This document shows, one piece after another, positions 9,318 through 17,107 of a stretch of DNA of 64,000 bases. Under the pieces are notes generated by a model, which was not told the DNA's origin, did not search any database, and saw only the letters and a program-made list of their open reading frames with translations. The DNA is from Streptomyces candidus. GTDB taxonomy: Bacteria; Actinomycetota; Actinomycetes; Streptomycetales; Streptomycetaceae. The stretch spans positions 248,001 to 312,000 of the forward strand of contig NZ_JACHEM010000004.1 in NCBI RefSeq assembly GCF_014207445.1. The letters run 5' to 3'. Every line of letters starts with the position of its first letter. Positions within the stretch are counted from its first letter, which is position 1. A program made the position numbers and the translations under genes.

Positions 9318-10949
9318 TCATGCCGTCCGCTGCTTCACGGTCGGCCTCCGGATGATCAGGGCCATCAGCGCCGCCGCCGCGCACAGTGCGCCCGACGCGT
9401 ACCAGACCACGCTGTACGACCCGAACACGTCTCGGGCCAGGCCGCCGAGGAAGGCGACCAGGGCCGCCCCCACCTGGTGCGAGGCGAGCACCCAGCCGAA
9501 GACGATCGCGCTGTCCGCTCCGAAGTACTCGCGGCACAGGGCGATGGTCGGCGGGACGGTGGCCACCCAGTCCAGGCCGTAGAAGACGATGAAGAAGAGC
9601 ATCGGGGTGTTGACGGTGGGGGCGAGGAGTATGGGGAGGAAGAGGAGCGAGATGCCGCGCAGGGCGTAGTAGACGGCGAGCAGGCGGCGGGGCTCGAAGC
9701 GGTCGGTGAACCAGCCGGACGCGATCGTGCCGATGATGTCGAAGACACCGATGACGGCGAGCAGTCCGGCCGCCGCGGTGACCGGCATTCCGTGATCGTG
9801 CGCGGCGGGCACGAAGTGTGTCTTGACCAGTCCGTTCGTGGACGCGCCGCAGATCGCGAAAGTGCCGGCGAGCAGCCAGAACGGGCCCGTACGGGCGGCC
9901 GAGAACAGGACGGTGACCGCGCGCCGGGCAGCCCCCGGGACGGGCGGCGGCTTGGGCACGAAGTCCGGTGACCCGTAGGGAGCCAGGCCGACGTCCGCCG
10001 GGTGGTCGCGCAGCAGCAGCCATACGAACGGGACGACGACCAGCGCGGCGAGCGCGACGGTGATCGAGGCGGGCCGCCAGCCGTGGTCCTTCATGAGCCA
10101 GGCCAGCAGGGGGAGGAAGACGAGTTGGCCGGAAGCGCCCGCCGCCGTGAGGATTCCGGTGACCAGCCCCCGGCGGGCCACGAACCACCGGTTGGTGACC
10201 GTCGCCGCGAAGGCGAGCGCCATCGAGCCGCTGCCCAGGCCCACCAGCACGCCCCAGAACAGCACCAGTTGCCAGGCCTCGGTCATGGTGACGGTCAGCG
10301 CCGAGCCGACCGCGATGACCGTCAGCGCGCAGGCGACCACCCGTCGGATGCCGAACCGGTCCATCAGCGCGGCGGCGAAGGGCGCGGTCAGCCCGTACAG
10401 CGCCAGGTTGACCGAGACCGCGAACCCGATCGTGCCGCGCGACCAATTGAATTCGCGGTGCAACGGCTCGATGAGCAGACCCGGAAGCGAGGCGAAGCCC
10501 GCGGCCCCGATGATCGTCACGAAGGCGACGACCGCGACGAACCAGGCGCGGTGCATACGAGGCCGCTTGCGGAGCCCGCCACGGCCACCGGGCACATCGC
10601 CGAGCGCGACATCGAAGGGCACAGCGTCACTGGGCGGCACACTGCTGGGCGCCTCAGCACCGGAGGGCACACCCGCAGGCACCCCGGAACCGGTCGGCAC
10701 GCCCGACAATTCCTCCGGCGGCGCACTGGGCGCCTCACCGGGCAGCACCCTCGGAGGCACGGCGTCACCGCATGCCGCCCCCGTGGACGCGGGCCCTGTG
10801 GGCGGGAGCCCCGTGGGCGGGGGCCCGTTGGGCGCGGGTCCCTTGAGCTGGGCGTCTGCGGGCGCGGGCCCCGTGAGCAGGGCGTCTGCGGGCGCGGGCC
10901 CCGTGAGCAGGGCGTCTGCGGGCTGGGGGGACGGAGTCGTCTGTGTCAC
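9318..10949 (-). CDS. MFS transporter with long Pro/Ala-rich N-terminal tail
   Basis: About 12 hydrophobic segments start near residue 132 (HRAWFVAVVAFVTIIGAAGFASLPG). They carry MFS loop motifs (MDRFGIRRVVACA; WFTDRFEPRRLLA) and DHPADVGLAPYG, typical of the monocarboxylate/oxalate-formate MFS subgroup. The first 130 residues are low-complexity Pro/Ala/Gly with tandem PADALLTGPA repeats, encoded by three 30-bp DNA repeats at 10831-10920. The start is uncertain: GTG 10949 is listed, GTG/ATG choices up to 11003 are open, and the true protein could even begin at Met 10555. Divergent from the AraC regulator, which may control it. Confidence 0.78.
   Translation of the reverse strand: MTQTTPSPQPADALLTGPAPADALLTGPAPADAQLKGPAPNGPPPTGLPPTGPASTGAACGDAVPPRVLPGEAPSAPPEELSGVPTGSGVPAGVPSGAEAPSSVPPSDAVPFDVALGDVPGGRGGLRKRPRMHRAWFVAVVAFVTIIGAAGFASLPGLLIEPLHREFNWSRGTIGFAVSVNLALYGLTAPFAAALMDRFGIRRVVACALTVIAVGSALTVTMTEAWQLVLFWGVLVGLGSGSMALAFAATVTNRWFVARRGLVTGILTAAGASGQLVFLPLLAWLMKDHGWRPASITVALAALVVVPFVWLLLRDHPADVGLAPYGSPDFVPKPPPVPGAARRAVTVLFSAARTGPFWLLAGTFAICGASTNGLVKTHFVPAAHDHGMPVTAAAGLLAVIGVFDIIGTIASGWFTDRFEPRRLLAVYYALRGISLLFLPILLAPTVNTPMLFFIVFYGLDWVATVPPTIALCREYFGADSAIVFGWVLASHQVGAALVAFLGGLARDVFGSYSVVWYASGALCAAAALMALIIRRPTVKQRTA
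10831..10920. repeat. Three 30-bp tandem repeats inside the MFS gene
   Basis: Copies at 10861-10890 and 10891-10920 are identical; 10831-10860 is a diverged third copy. They keep frame and encode a repeated 10-residue Pro/Ala segment of the N-terminal tail. Confidence 0.85.
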
Positions 10950-11007
10950 GCCCTCAGCATCCGGACCCAAGTCCCCCCGATCGAGTGGCCCGAAGGACAG
11001 CATTCGC

Positions 11008-11013
11008 TACGAT
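11008..11013 (+). promoter_or_regulatory. Leaderless -10 box of the AraC-type gene
   Basis: TACGAT sits 6 nt before the ATG at 11020 with no ribosome-binding site, the standard spacing for leaderless initiation. Confidence 0.55.
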
Positions 11014-11019
11014 CGGGCC

Positions 11020-12048
11020 ATGAGTGCCGCTCCCCACGCCACCGAGCGTCCGCGACAGACTCCGCACCGGGTCGCCGTCCTCGCCCTTCCGGAAGTCATC
11101 CCGTTCGAGCTGGGCATCCCGCACCGGATCTTCGGCCGTTCCTACGCCGCCGACGGCTCGCCCCTCTACGAGGTAACCACCTTCGGCATCCGGCCGGGCC
11201 AACTGGTCTCCACGCAAGCGGACTTCAAGCTGCTCGTCGAGCACGGGCCGGAGGTCCTCGCCACCGCCGACACGGTAATGATCCCGGCCGCGTACGAGCC
11301 CGCCCAGCTTTACCAGGAGGGCCGCCTCCCGGAGGAGATCGCCGCCCTCTTCCGGCACGTACGCCCCGGCACCCGCATGGCGTCCATCTGTACCGGAGGT
11401 TTCGTCCTGGCGGCGGCCGGCTACCTCGACGGCCGCCGCGCCACCACGCACTGGCACTGGGCGGAGACCTTCCAACGCCTCTTCCCCGCCGTCCACGTCG
11501 ACCCGGAGGTGCTGTACGTCGACGAGGGCGACGTCCTCACCTCGGCGGGCGTCGCCGCAGGCATCGACCTGTGCGTGCACATGGTGCGGCGGGACTTCGG
11601 GGCGGCGGTGGCCAACGACGTGGCCCGGCGGAGCGTCGTCCCGCCGCACCGTGCCGGCGGGCAGTCCCAGTACGTCCGGCGCCCGGTCCCGGAGCCCCAG
11701 CTGGCGACGACGACGACGGCCCGCGCATGGGCGCTGGGCCGTCTGCACGAGCCGATCCAGCTGCGTGACATGGCGGAGCAGGAGGCGATGTCCGTACGGA
11801 CGTTCACGCGCCGCTTCCGCGAGGAGGCCGGCGTCAGCCCCGGTCAGTGGCTGGCGCAGCAACGGGTGGAACGTGCACGCCATCTGCTGGAGTCCAGCGA
11901 CCTGTCGATCGACCAGGTGGCCCGGGAAGCCGGTTTCGGCACCGCCCAGTCGATGCGCCAGCACCTACAGTCCGCACTCGGCGTCCCGCCGACCGTCTAC
12001 CGCCGCACCTTCCGCACCGGCCCCGGCCAGGCGCATCCGCGCGCGTAG
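11020..12048 (+). CDS. GlxA-type AraC regulator (DJ-1/PfpI plus AraC HTH)
   Basis: A 342-residue regulator of the AdpA/GlxA architecture. The N-terminal DJ-1/PfpI amidase-like domain (about 15-190) carries the nucleophile-elbow region SICTGGFVLAAAG. The C-terminal AraC domain (about 230-330) has two helix-turn-helices, IQLRDMAEQEAMSVRTFTRRF and IDQVAREAGFGTAQSMRQHL. It is shorter than AdpA and lacks its C-terminal extension, so it is a paralogue. It is divergent from the MFS gene, probably its target. The last 84 bp overlap the 3' end of the convergent MFS gene at 11965. The start is fixed by the leaderless promoter. Confidence 0.9.
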   Translation: MSAAPHATERPRQTPHRVAVLALPEVIPFELGIPHRIFGRSYAADGSPLYEVTTFGIRPGQLVSTQADFKLLVEHGPEVLATADTVMIPAAYEPAQLYQEGRLPEEIAALFRHVRPGTRMASICTGGFVLAAAGYLDGRRATTHWHWAETFQRLFPAVHVDPEVLYVDEGDVLTSAGVAAGIDLCVHMVRRDFGAAVANDVARRSVVPPHRAGGQSQYVRRPVPEPQLATTTTARAWALGRLHEPIQLRDMAEQEAMSVRTFTRRFREEAGVSPGQWLAQQRVERARHLLESSDLSIDQVAREAGFGTAQSMRQHLQSALGVPPTVYRRTFRTGPGQAHPRA

Positions 12049-13206
12049 CCGCGAGCCCCGCCGCTCCCCCACGGCCGAGGCGGCGGTCAGCACCAGGCAC
12101 AGCGCGGCGCCCGCGAGGATCGCCGTCGACGGCGCGGCCACGCTCTGCACCACGCCCGCCAGTACGGCACTCGCCGCATACCCGGCGCCCACGGCCGCGT
12201 ACATCATCGAGTACCCGGCGGCGAAGGCGCTCGGCGGCAGGGCGTTCTTCAGGGACAGGCCGCGCGCGATCTGGACGCCCGACTGGAGCAGCCCGGCCAC
12301 CACCAGGGCGGCGGCGATCCCTCCGGCCACCGGAGCCACCGCACTCGCGCCCACCACCAGCGCCACGGCCACCAGCAGCACCAGGGACTGCCGTTCCGGG
12401 CTGCCGGGCCAGGTCCTCAGGCCGTAGAGGTACGCCCCGACGGCACCGGCGAGCGCGTACGCGGCGAGCATCGGGCCCGCCCAGCCGAGGGCGATGCCGC
12501 GCTGTTCGAGGAGGGCGGGCAGGACGAGTTCGGCGAGGGCCAGGAGGGAGAGGCCGGCCGCGCCGGTCAGGTACAGCGGCCAGACCGCGGCGAGGGTGCG
12601 CGCCATGGAAACGCCCCCACGGTCCGTCTCGTCGGCCGGCCAGCCGACGGGCAGTGCCCACAGGCCCGCCGTCGCCAGCGCCATCAGCACGGCGGCCAGC
12701 ACCATCGGCACCACCGGGTCGACGCCGAGCGCCAGCCAGGTGGCGAGCGCGGGCGAGGCCGCCCACACCCCGTAGCTCACGATGGCGTCCGCACTGAACG
12801 CCTGCGCGACCCCGTCCTCCGGCACCAGCGAGGTCAGCAGCGCGCGGAAGCCGCCGGGCACCGCTCCCGGCGCGGCCCCCGCCACCGCCGCGAGCACGCC
12901 CAGGACCAGGGGGTGCGCCTGCGCGCCCAGGCCGAGTCCGGCGAAGGCCAGCGCGCCGACGGTGAGACCGAGGGCCATCGCGTACCGCGCCCGTGCGGCC
13001 TTCAGCCGGGGGCCGAGCAGGGAGGCCCCGGCCACCTCGCCGATGACGTACACCGCTGCGAGGGCCGCCCCCAGGCTGTATCCCCCTGGCCGCTCACGCA
13101 CCAGCAGCACCACGGCGAGCGGCGCCATCGCGACCGGCAGACGGGCGGCGACCGTGACGGCGGCCAGGGTGATCACGGGGCGGGTCACGAGGTCGCGATA
13201 GCTCAT
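11965..13206 (-). CDS. MFS transporter
   Basis: A 413-residue membrane protein with about 12 transmembrane segments, beginning LVTRPVITLAAVTVAARLPVAMAPLAVVLL. A charged central loop separates two halves (WPADETDRGG, about residue 195), and the basic tail RRGSRLRARMR is cytoplasmic. It resembles actinobacterial drug-efflux-like MFS proteins; the substrate is unknown. The ATG at 13206 is chosen because TATTCT lies exactly 7 nt upstream (leaderless). An in-frame start at 13281 would add residues unlike a transporter. Its final 84 bp overlap the convergent AraC gene tail to tail. Confidence 0.83.
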   Translation of the reverse strand: MSYRDLVTRPVITLAAVTVAARLPVAMAPLAVVLLVRERPGGYSLGAALAAVYVIGEVAGASLLGPRLKAARARYAMALGLTVGALAFAGLGLGAQAHPLVLGVLAAVAGAAPGAVPGGFRALLTSLVPEDGVAQAFSADAIVSYGVWAASPALATWLALGVDPVVPMVLAAVLMALATAGLWALPVGWPADETDRGGVSMARTLAAVWPLYLTGAAGLSLLALAELVLPALLEQRGIALGWAGPMLAAYALAGAVGAYLYGLRTWPGSPERQSLVLLVAVALVVGASAVAPVAGGIAAALVVAGLLQSGVQIARGLSLKNALPPSAFAAGYSMMYAAVGAGYAASAVLAGVVQSVAAPSTAILAGAALCLVLTAASAVGERRGSRLRARMRLAGAGAEGAAVDGRRDAECGL

Positions 13207-13213
13207 GCGTTCG

Positions 13214-13219
13214 AGAATA
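13214..13219 (-). promoter_or_regulatory. Leaderless -10 box of the MFS gene
   Basis: On the minus strand TATTCT is followed by 7 nt and then the ATG at 13206, with no Shine-Dalgarno in between. Confidence 0.55.
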
Positions 13220-13298
13220 GGGGGGCGAGAGGGGACATGATCAAGTGATTTCGGGCTGCCGGACGGCACAGCGCTGACCAAGCATCAGGAGCGGGGGC

Positions 13299-13515
13299 GC
13301 CCTGCCGTACGCCTCGCACTCCGGGAAGATCTACAACGGCCGGTCCGCCTGCATCGTCACCGGGCACGCCCGCGCCGCGCTCAGCGGCATCGACAAGGTC
13401 CGGCGCGTCGTCCCGCGCGGCGGTGCTGCTGGACGTGGCGCGGTCGCACGGAGCCGACCGGCTGCCGGGCGGCCACGCCGTGACGCCCCAAGACCTGGAA
13501 GCGGGCCAGGAGTTC
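13299..13515 (+). pseudogene. Fragment of a cyclase-family (kynurenine-formamidase-like) gene
   Basis: Two adjoining frames match one family. LPYASHSGKIYNGRSACIV...IDKVRRVVPR is in one frame, then from about 13423 LLDVARSHGADRLPGGHAVT-PQDLEAGQE is in the next. In intact cyclase-family proteins a Tyr-Asn-Gly segment, an 'IDK...VV.RGVLLD(V/L)AR' strand and 'LPPGHAITPEDLEA' follow in this order. The frameshift lies at about 13413-13422. Both the start and the end of the gene are missing, so it cannot be functional. Confidence 0.6.
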
Positions 13516-13795
13516 ACGTCGGTCCCGATCCTCTGGACGCTCGCCGGAATCCGTACCGGAGCCATCGGAAACCGCGGGCGGGTGCGTCGCGGCCGATGCC
13601 GTACAGCCGCTGACGGAGGCCGCCGCACAGATGCGACGGCCCACCGTTCCGTGCCGACCCGCCTTCGCCGAGGGCCGGGTTCCGCCGGCCGTCCGGGAAC
13701 CCTCGTCGTACCTCGGCATCCCCTCGCGGCGAATCGTTCACCCCAGGGTGATCAGAACGCCACCCCGCGTCAACGCCGGCTCGGCACCGTGTCCG

Positions 13796-14401
13796 TCATG
13801 CCAGGTGGGTGACGGCGCACGACGGCTCGTACAGCCCGGTCCCCGATGGGTCCGAGTGCGCCCCTTCCCCGGCCGCGGTCCGGCGGTCCACCTCGCACCA
13901 GATCCGTTTGCCGGTGCCCTCGACCTGCCAGCCCCACCGGTCGGCGAGTCCGTCGACCAGTTCCAGGCCGCGCCCGTTGGTGTCGTCGCCCTCGGCGTGC
14001 CGGGGCCGGGGCGGGCACGCGCTGACGTCCGCGACCTCCACCCGTACCGTGCCGCCGCAGGACACCGCCTCCAGCCCGGTCCCGGTTGCCGGAACCGCCC
14101 CGGAACCGGTACCCGGGCAGGGCGCCGAGCCCGCCCCCGGCTCCGCACGAACGGAACCGGAGTCGCCGCCGGCCGCCGCGTCCGCCTCGTCCCCGGGGAA
14201 GAGCATCCGCAGCACGGCAGGACAGCCCGTGTGCACGACCGCGTTGGTCACCAGCTCGGAAATGAGCAGGATCAGCGTCTCGGCGAGCGACTCGTCGACC
14301 GCTATGCCCGCCCCGGCCAGCCGGGACCGTGCCCATCTACGGGCCCGCCCCACCTCCGCGGGGTCGGCCCCGACCTCCAACTGCATCTGAAGCACCTGCA
14401 C
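13796..14401 (-). CDS. Anti-sigma-factor-type HATPase (ATP-binding protein)
   Basis: A 201-residue GHKL ATPase of the RsbW/SpoIIAB type common in Streptomyces. It has the N-box ETLILLISELVTNAVVHTG (about 42-60) and the C-terminal lid GRGLELVDGLADRWGWQVEGTGKRIWCEV. A Gly/Ala/Glu-rich insert of about 50 residues splits the two halves. Proteins of this class bind or phosphorylate sigma factors or STAS antagonists. The STAS protein at 16458 is a plausible partner. The start is GTG 14401; an ATG at 14386 is an alternative. Confidence 0.82.
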   Translation of the reverse strand: MQVLQMQLEVGADPAEVGRARRWARSRLAGAGIAVDESLAETLILLISELVTNAVVHTGCPAVLRMLFPGDEADAAAGGDSGSVRAEPGAGSAPCPGTGSGAVPATGTGLEAVSCGGTVRVEVADVSACPPRPRHAEGDDTNGRGLELVDGLADRWGWQVEGTGKRIWCEVDRRTAAGEGAHSDPSGTGLYEPSCAVTHLA

Positions 14402-14870
14402 CGCTCACACCATCCGAACCGGCGGACACAACGCCTCGTGTCTCCTCAGGGTCACGGAACGTGATTCCCTTACGAGACAGCATGGTTGACGCATCGTCAC
14501 CGCAACAAGCGCTTCAGGCATATTCCAGCGCGAAGGAGTACGCATCCTGCATACTGTGCGACGCACGCTGCGGGGAGTCGAACGTGGGCGCTTGTGGCGC
14601 GTCCGTCCGACGCGAGCAGCGGCGCTCTCGCAGCGCGTCGCCCGGTCCGGAGCCGCCATACAGACCGCACCGGGAAGACCACGCTTCACCACCACTCGCA
14701 TCTGCGGAGCGTACCCGAGCCGGGGCCCGACTCCTGCCCGTGACGACTCCTGAGAAGGACACAACCCGGTATCGACGCAGGGTGACCTCTTCTGCCGCTA
14801 CCTTTGCCCACCGGACCGAACCGCCTTCCCGTTTGGCCCGGTTGCTCCCGAAGCGGCCGATCACACCTGA
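14402..14870. other. Upstream region of the HATPase gene
   Basis: No supported gene. The only conspicuous motif is a short direct repeat, GCATCCT-GCATACT, at about 14541-14554, beside GAAGGAG. A 65-codon plus-strand frame from GTG 14556 has no ribosome site and no recognised family, so I leave it out. Confidence 0.4.
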
Positions 14871-15357
14871 TCAGCGGGCCCGCCGTGGCGGCCCTCGGCC
14901 GCCCCACCGGTCGGCGTCGGCGAGCAGATCGGCCGCCGGCTCCTCCTCCGCCCGCACCCTCGTCGGCCCCCGCCCGGCCCGTACCCGTGCTCGCTTCAGG
15001 TGCAGGTGTACGTCGTACTCCCAGGTGAAGCCGGTGCCGCCGTGGACCTGGAGGCAGTCGCGGGCGTTGCCCTGCGCGGCTTCGTCGGCGAGCAGCCCGG
15101 CGGCCGTGATCTCGACGAGCGCCCCGGCGACGGCGGCGGCGTACACGGCGGTCCTGGCCGGCTCGGCTCGGCTCGGCCCGTACCAGCATCCCCGCGCACA
15201 GGTGTTCCACGGCCTGGAAACCGGCGGCCGGCTGTCCGAACTGTGTTGGTGTGAAGGGGTCTTGAGCGGCGAGGTCCACCGTGCGGGCCGCGCTTCCGCA
15301 CGGTTCGGCGGCGGTGAGGAGGACCGCTTCGGGGAGGCCCAGGCCGACCCCGCCCGC
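14871..15357 (-). pseudogene. C-terminal relic of an acyl-CoA dehydrogenase
   Basis: The first part reads LPEAVLLTAAEPCGSAARTVDL..TPTQFGQPAAGFQAVEHLCAGML. The frame then changes at about 15160 to YAAAVAGALVEITAAGLLAD..GNARDCLQVHGGTGFTWEYDVHLHLKRA, ending at a TGA at 14871. This order is the helical C-terminal domain of acyl-CoA dehydrogenases, including the conserved QVHGGTGFTWEYD near the active site. The N-terminal two thirds are missing and the frame is broken at a GGCTC repeat, so the gene is dead. It abuts a ligase relic that reads the other way. Confidence 0.85.
15160..15174. repeat. GGCTC x3 microsatellite at the frameshift
   Basis: Three tandem GGCTC units lie exactly where the acyl-CoA dehydrogenase relic changes frame. 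Loss of one 5-nt unit or gain of two would give the observed shift. Confidence 0.7.
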
Positions 15358-15752
15358 TCGACGCGTACGACGCCCTGGCGGACGCGGACCCCGGGCTGCT
15401 GCCGCCCGCCCCGACGACGGCACGTCCGTACGGTGGAACTACTGGACCTCGGGGACGACCGCCGATCCCCGCGGCGTGCCGCACACCGACCGCTCCCTCC
15501 TCGCGGGCGGATCGTGCCTGGCGCACGCACTGCGGCTGCGCGCCGACGGCAACGTTGGCCGGATATCGCCGCCACCGGGTGCCCGTGGCGGGCGGGGAGT
15601 CGACGCTGCCGGACGTCGTGCCGTACCTGCGCGGGGCGGGACTCGCCGCGTACAAACTGCCCGAGCGGCTGGAGGCGGTCGGCGCGATGCCGAGGAACGA
15701 GACACTGCGCAAGGTGCTCGAGTACCGGCTGAGGGAGCGGTCCGGCGGCTGA
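15358..15752 (+). pseudogene. Internally deleted AMP-dependent acyl-CoA ligase relic
   Basis: The fragment begins LDAYDALADADPGLLPPAP. After a one-base frame change it shows the ATP P-loop region YWTSGTTADPRGVPHTDRSL and AHALRLRADGNVGRIS. It then jumps into another frame carrying the extreme C-terminal domain LPDVVPYLRGAGLAAYKLPE..EAVGAMPRNETLRKVLEYRL and a stop at 15752. In intact ligases about 240 residues separate these parts, and the catalytic C-terminal Lys (here NETLRK) is near the end. The N-terminus and core are gone. Confidence 0.85.
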
Positions 15753-15802
15753 GCCGGACCGCTCCCTCACGGCACGGGGGTGCCGCGCCCCGGGCGGGAT
15801 GC

Positions 15803-16333
15803 CTACCGCAGGTCCGGGCCGTCCAGCGTGTAGTACACGGCGAAGGCGTTCATGGTCTCCTCCTCGGTGATGCGGCCGTCCCCGTCCGCGTCCAGGGCGG
15901 CGGCCACCCGCTCGGCGACCTGCTCGTCCGCGCCCAGGACCCGCAGCAGTCTGGTGGCCGACCGGACGGTGAGCCCGTCCCCCTCGTCGTCCGCCGACGC
16001 CGCGATCTCGATCGCCGACCGCAGGAAGGGGCGGGCGATCTCGGCGAACCGCTGGGGATTGTCGCTCAGGCGCTTGACCGCGCCCCTCACGAACTCGCCG
16101 CGGGTCACCCGCTGGTCGCCGTCCACGTCGGCGATTCCGGCCATGCCCTGCCAGAACGCCTCGGCGCCGCTGTAAAGGGCCTGCCCCTTGTCGCAGCGGG
16201 CGGTGGTGTCGAACTCGGCAAGAATGGCGGCGGCCGCGGCACTGAAGTCCTCGCGGTCGATGTAACCGTTGCCGTCCTGGTCGAAGGAGGCGAAACGGGC
16301 CGCTGTCTTGCGCTCGTACTCTGCGCTGTCCAT
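15803..16333 (-). CDS. EF-hand calcium-binding protein
   Basis: A 176-residue calerythrin/CabB-like protein. Three canonical loops are visible: DQDGNGYIDREDF (about 18-30), DVDGDQRVTRGEF (about 68-80) and DADGDGRITEEET (about 146-158). A fourth, degenerate one is at about 113-124 (ADDEGDGLTVRS). Such proteins buffer or sense cytosolic Ca2+ in Streptomyces. The ATG at 16333 follows TACCCT by 7 nt, so initiation is probably leaderless. It neighbours sigma-factor control genes but no operon link is visible. Confidence 0.9.
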   Translation of the reverse strand: MDSAEYERKTAARFASFDQDGNGYIDREDFSAAAAAILAEFDTTARCDKGQALYSGAEAFWQGMAGIADVDGDQRVTRGEFVRGAVKRLSDNPQRFAEIARPFLRSAIEIAASADDEGDGLTVRSATRLLRVLGADEQVAERVAAALDADGDGRITEEETMNAFAVYYTLDGPDLR

Positions 16334-16340
16334 GCAGGCG

Positions 16341-16346
16341 AGGGTA
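16341..16346 (-). promoter_or_regulatory. Leaderless -10 box of the EF-hand gene
   Basis: On the minus strand TACCCT is followed by 7 nt and ATG 16333. The same hexamer and spacing occur before serC at 61918. Confidence 0.5.
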
Positions 16347-16457
16347 CGTGCTGGGGGTGGGACGAGGCAGGTTGTGCGCGGAAATCATCCCGGAGAGGAG
16401 ACCTCGGACACCAGGCCGACACCGCGGAACGGGCCTGGGCCGGGCGCCCGCGGGGCT

Positions 16458-16832
16458 TCAGGCGGACAGGGACTGCGCCGAGTCGTCCACGGCCGTCTCC
16501 ACGTCCGGGAACACCTCGAACAGACGGCGCACGCCGAGGGCGGCGAGGACCCGGTTGACGTGGCTGCCGTCAACCGCGCCGTGCGCCGGGAGGATCAGCC
16601 GCAGACTGCCCTGGCAGGAACGCATCAGCCGACGGGCCGCGATCAGCACGCCGACCCCGCTGGAGTCGCAGAACAGCACGTCCGTCAGGTCGAGCACCAC
16701 CTGGTGCCGGCCGTCCGCGACGGCGTGGTGCACGTGCTGACGGACGGCGGGCGAGGTCACCAGGTCGAGTTCGCCGGAGATGTGCAGCACGGCCCAGCTG
16801 CCGTGCTCTGCCTCTTTCACCTTCAGCGTCAC
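16458..16832 (-). CDS. STAS-domain anti-sigma factor antagonist
   Basis: A 124-residue SpoIIAA/RsbV-type protein. It has the strand pattern AVLHISGELDLVTSPAV and the phosphorylation-site loop VLFCDSSGVGVLIAARR, in which the Ser of DSSG is the usual target of an HATPase kinase. A GTG start at 16832 has AAAGG 8 nt upstream. It is divergent from the sigma-factor gene at 17108, consistent with a partner-switching module. The minus-strand leader contains TACTTCCGGTTAG (16849-16861) and a GTTT-N15-GGGAAG pair that loosely resembles a SigB-type promoter. Confidence 0.9.
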   Translation of the reverse strand: MTLKVKEAEHGSWAVLHISGELDLVTSPAVRQHVHHAVADGRHQVVLDLTDVLFCDSSGVGVLIAARRLMRSCQGSLRLILPAHGAVDGSHVNRVLAALGVRRLFEVFPDVETAVDDSAQSLSA

Positions 16833-17060
16833 GCGTCGGACCTTTCGCCTAACCGGAAGTAGACCTTCCTCAACGCGGCTTCCCTACCGCCCCTCCATGA
16901 AACACCGCCTTGCCGTGCGCCACGTCGGCAGGAGGTGCGCAATGACCGGATCGCTGCCGTCCCGGACCCCGTACGGGACGCACTTGCCACAATGGGGCAT
17001 GCGCCGTCCGGTCCGCGCACTACATTCGAAGGAGCAGGGGCACGGGGCAGGTGGGGAAGT

Positions 17061-17079
17061 CGTACGGGTTGCCCGTACG
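17061..17079. promoter_or_regulatory. Perfect inverted repeat before the sigma-factor gene
   Basis: CGTACGGG-TTG-CCCGTACG (8-bp arms) lies 29 bp ahead of the sigma-factor ATG. It could be an operator or a leader hairpin. The divergent spacer 16833-17107 otherwise contains the STAS promoter. Confidence 0.45.
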
Positions 17080-17107
17080 GCGGCGTCGTACGGGGAGGGG
17101 GAGCCGG

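Larger units (their letters stand above)
13207..13795. other. Spacer holding a cyclase relic and no intact gene
   Basis: Apart from the MFS promoter at its left edge and the cyclase-family fragment at 13299-13515, I see no supported gene. The remaining 280 bp up to the HATPase gene shows only chance frames. Confidence 0.5.

Noticed and set aside
14556..14753. 65-codon plus-strand ORF starting at GTG
   Set aside because: No Shine-Dalgarno, Arg-rich, no recognised family; kept only as a remark in the gap entry.
14329..15732. 467-codon plus-strand frame
   Set aside because: It runs across a HATPase start, a spacer and two pseudogenes in the wrong frames; no ribosome site or domain.
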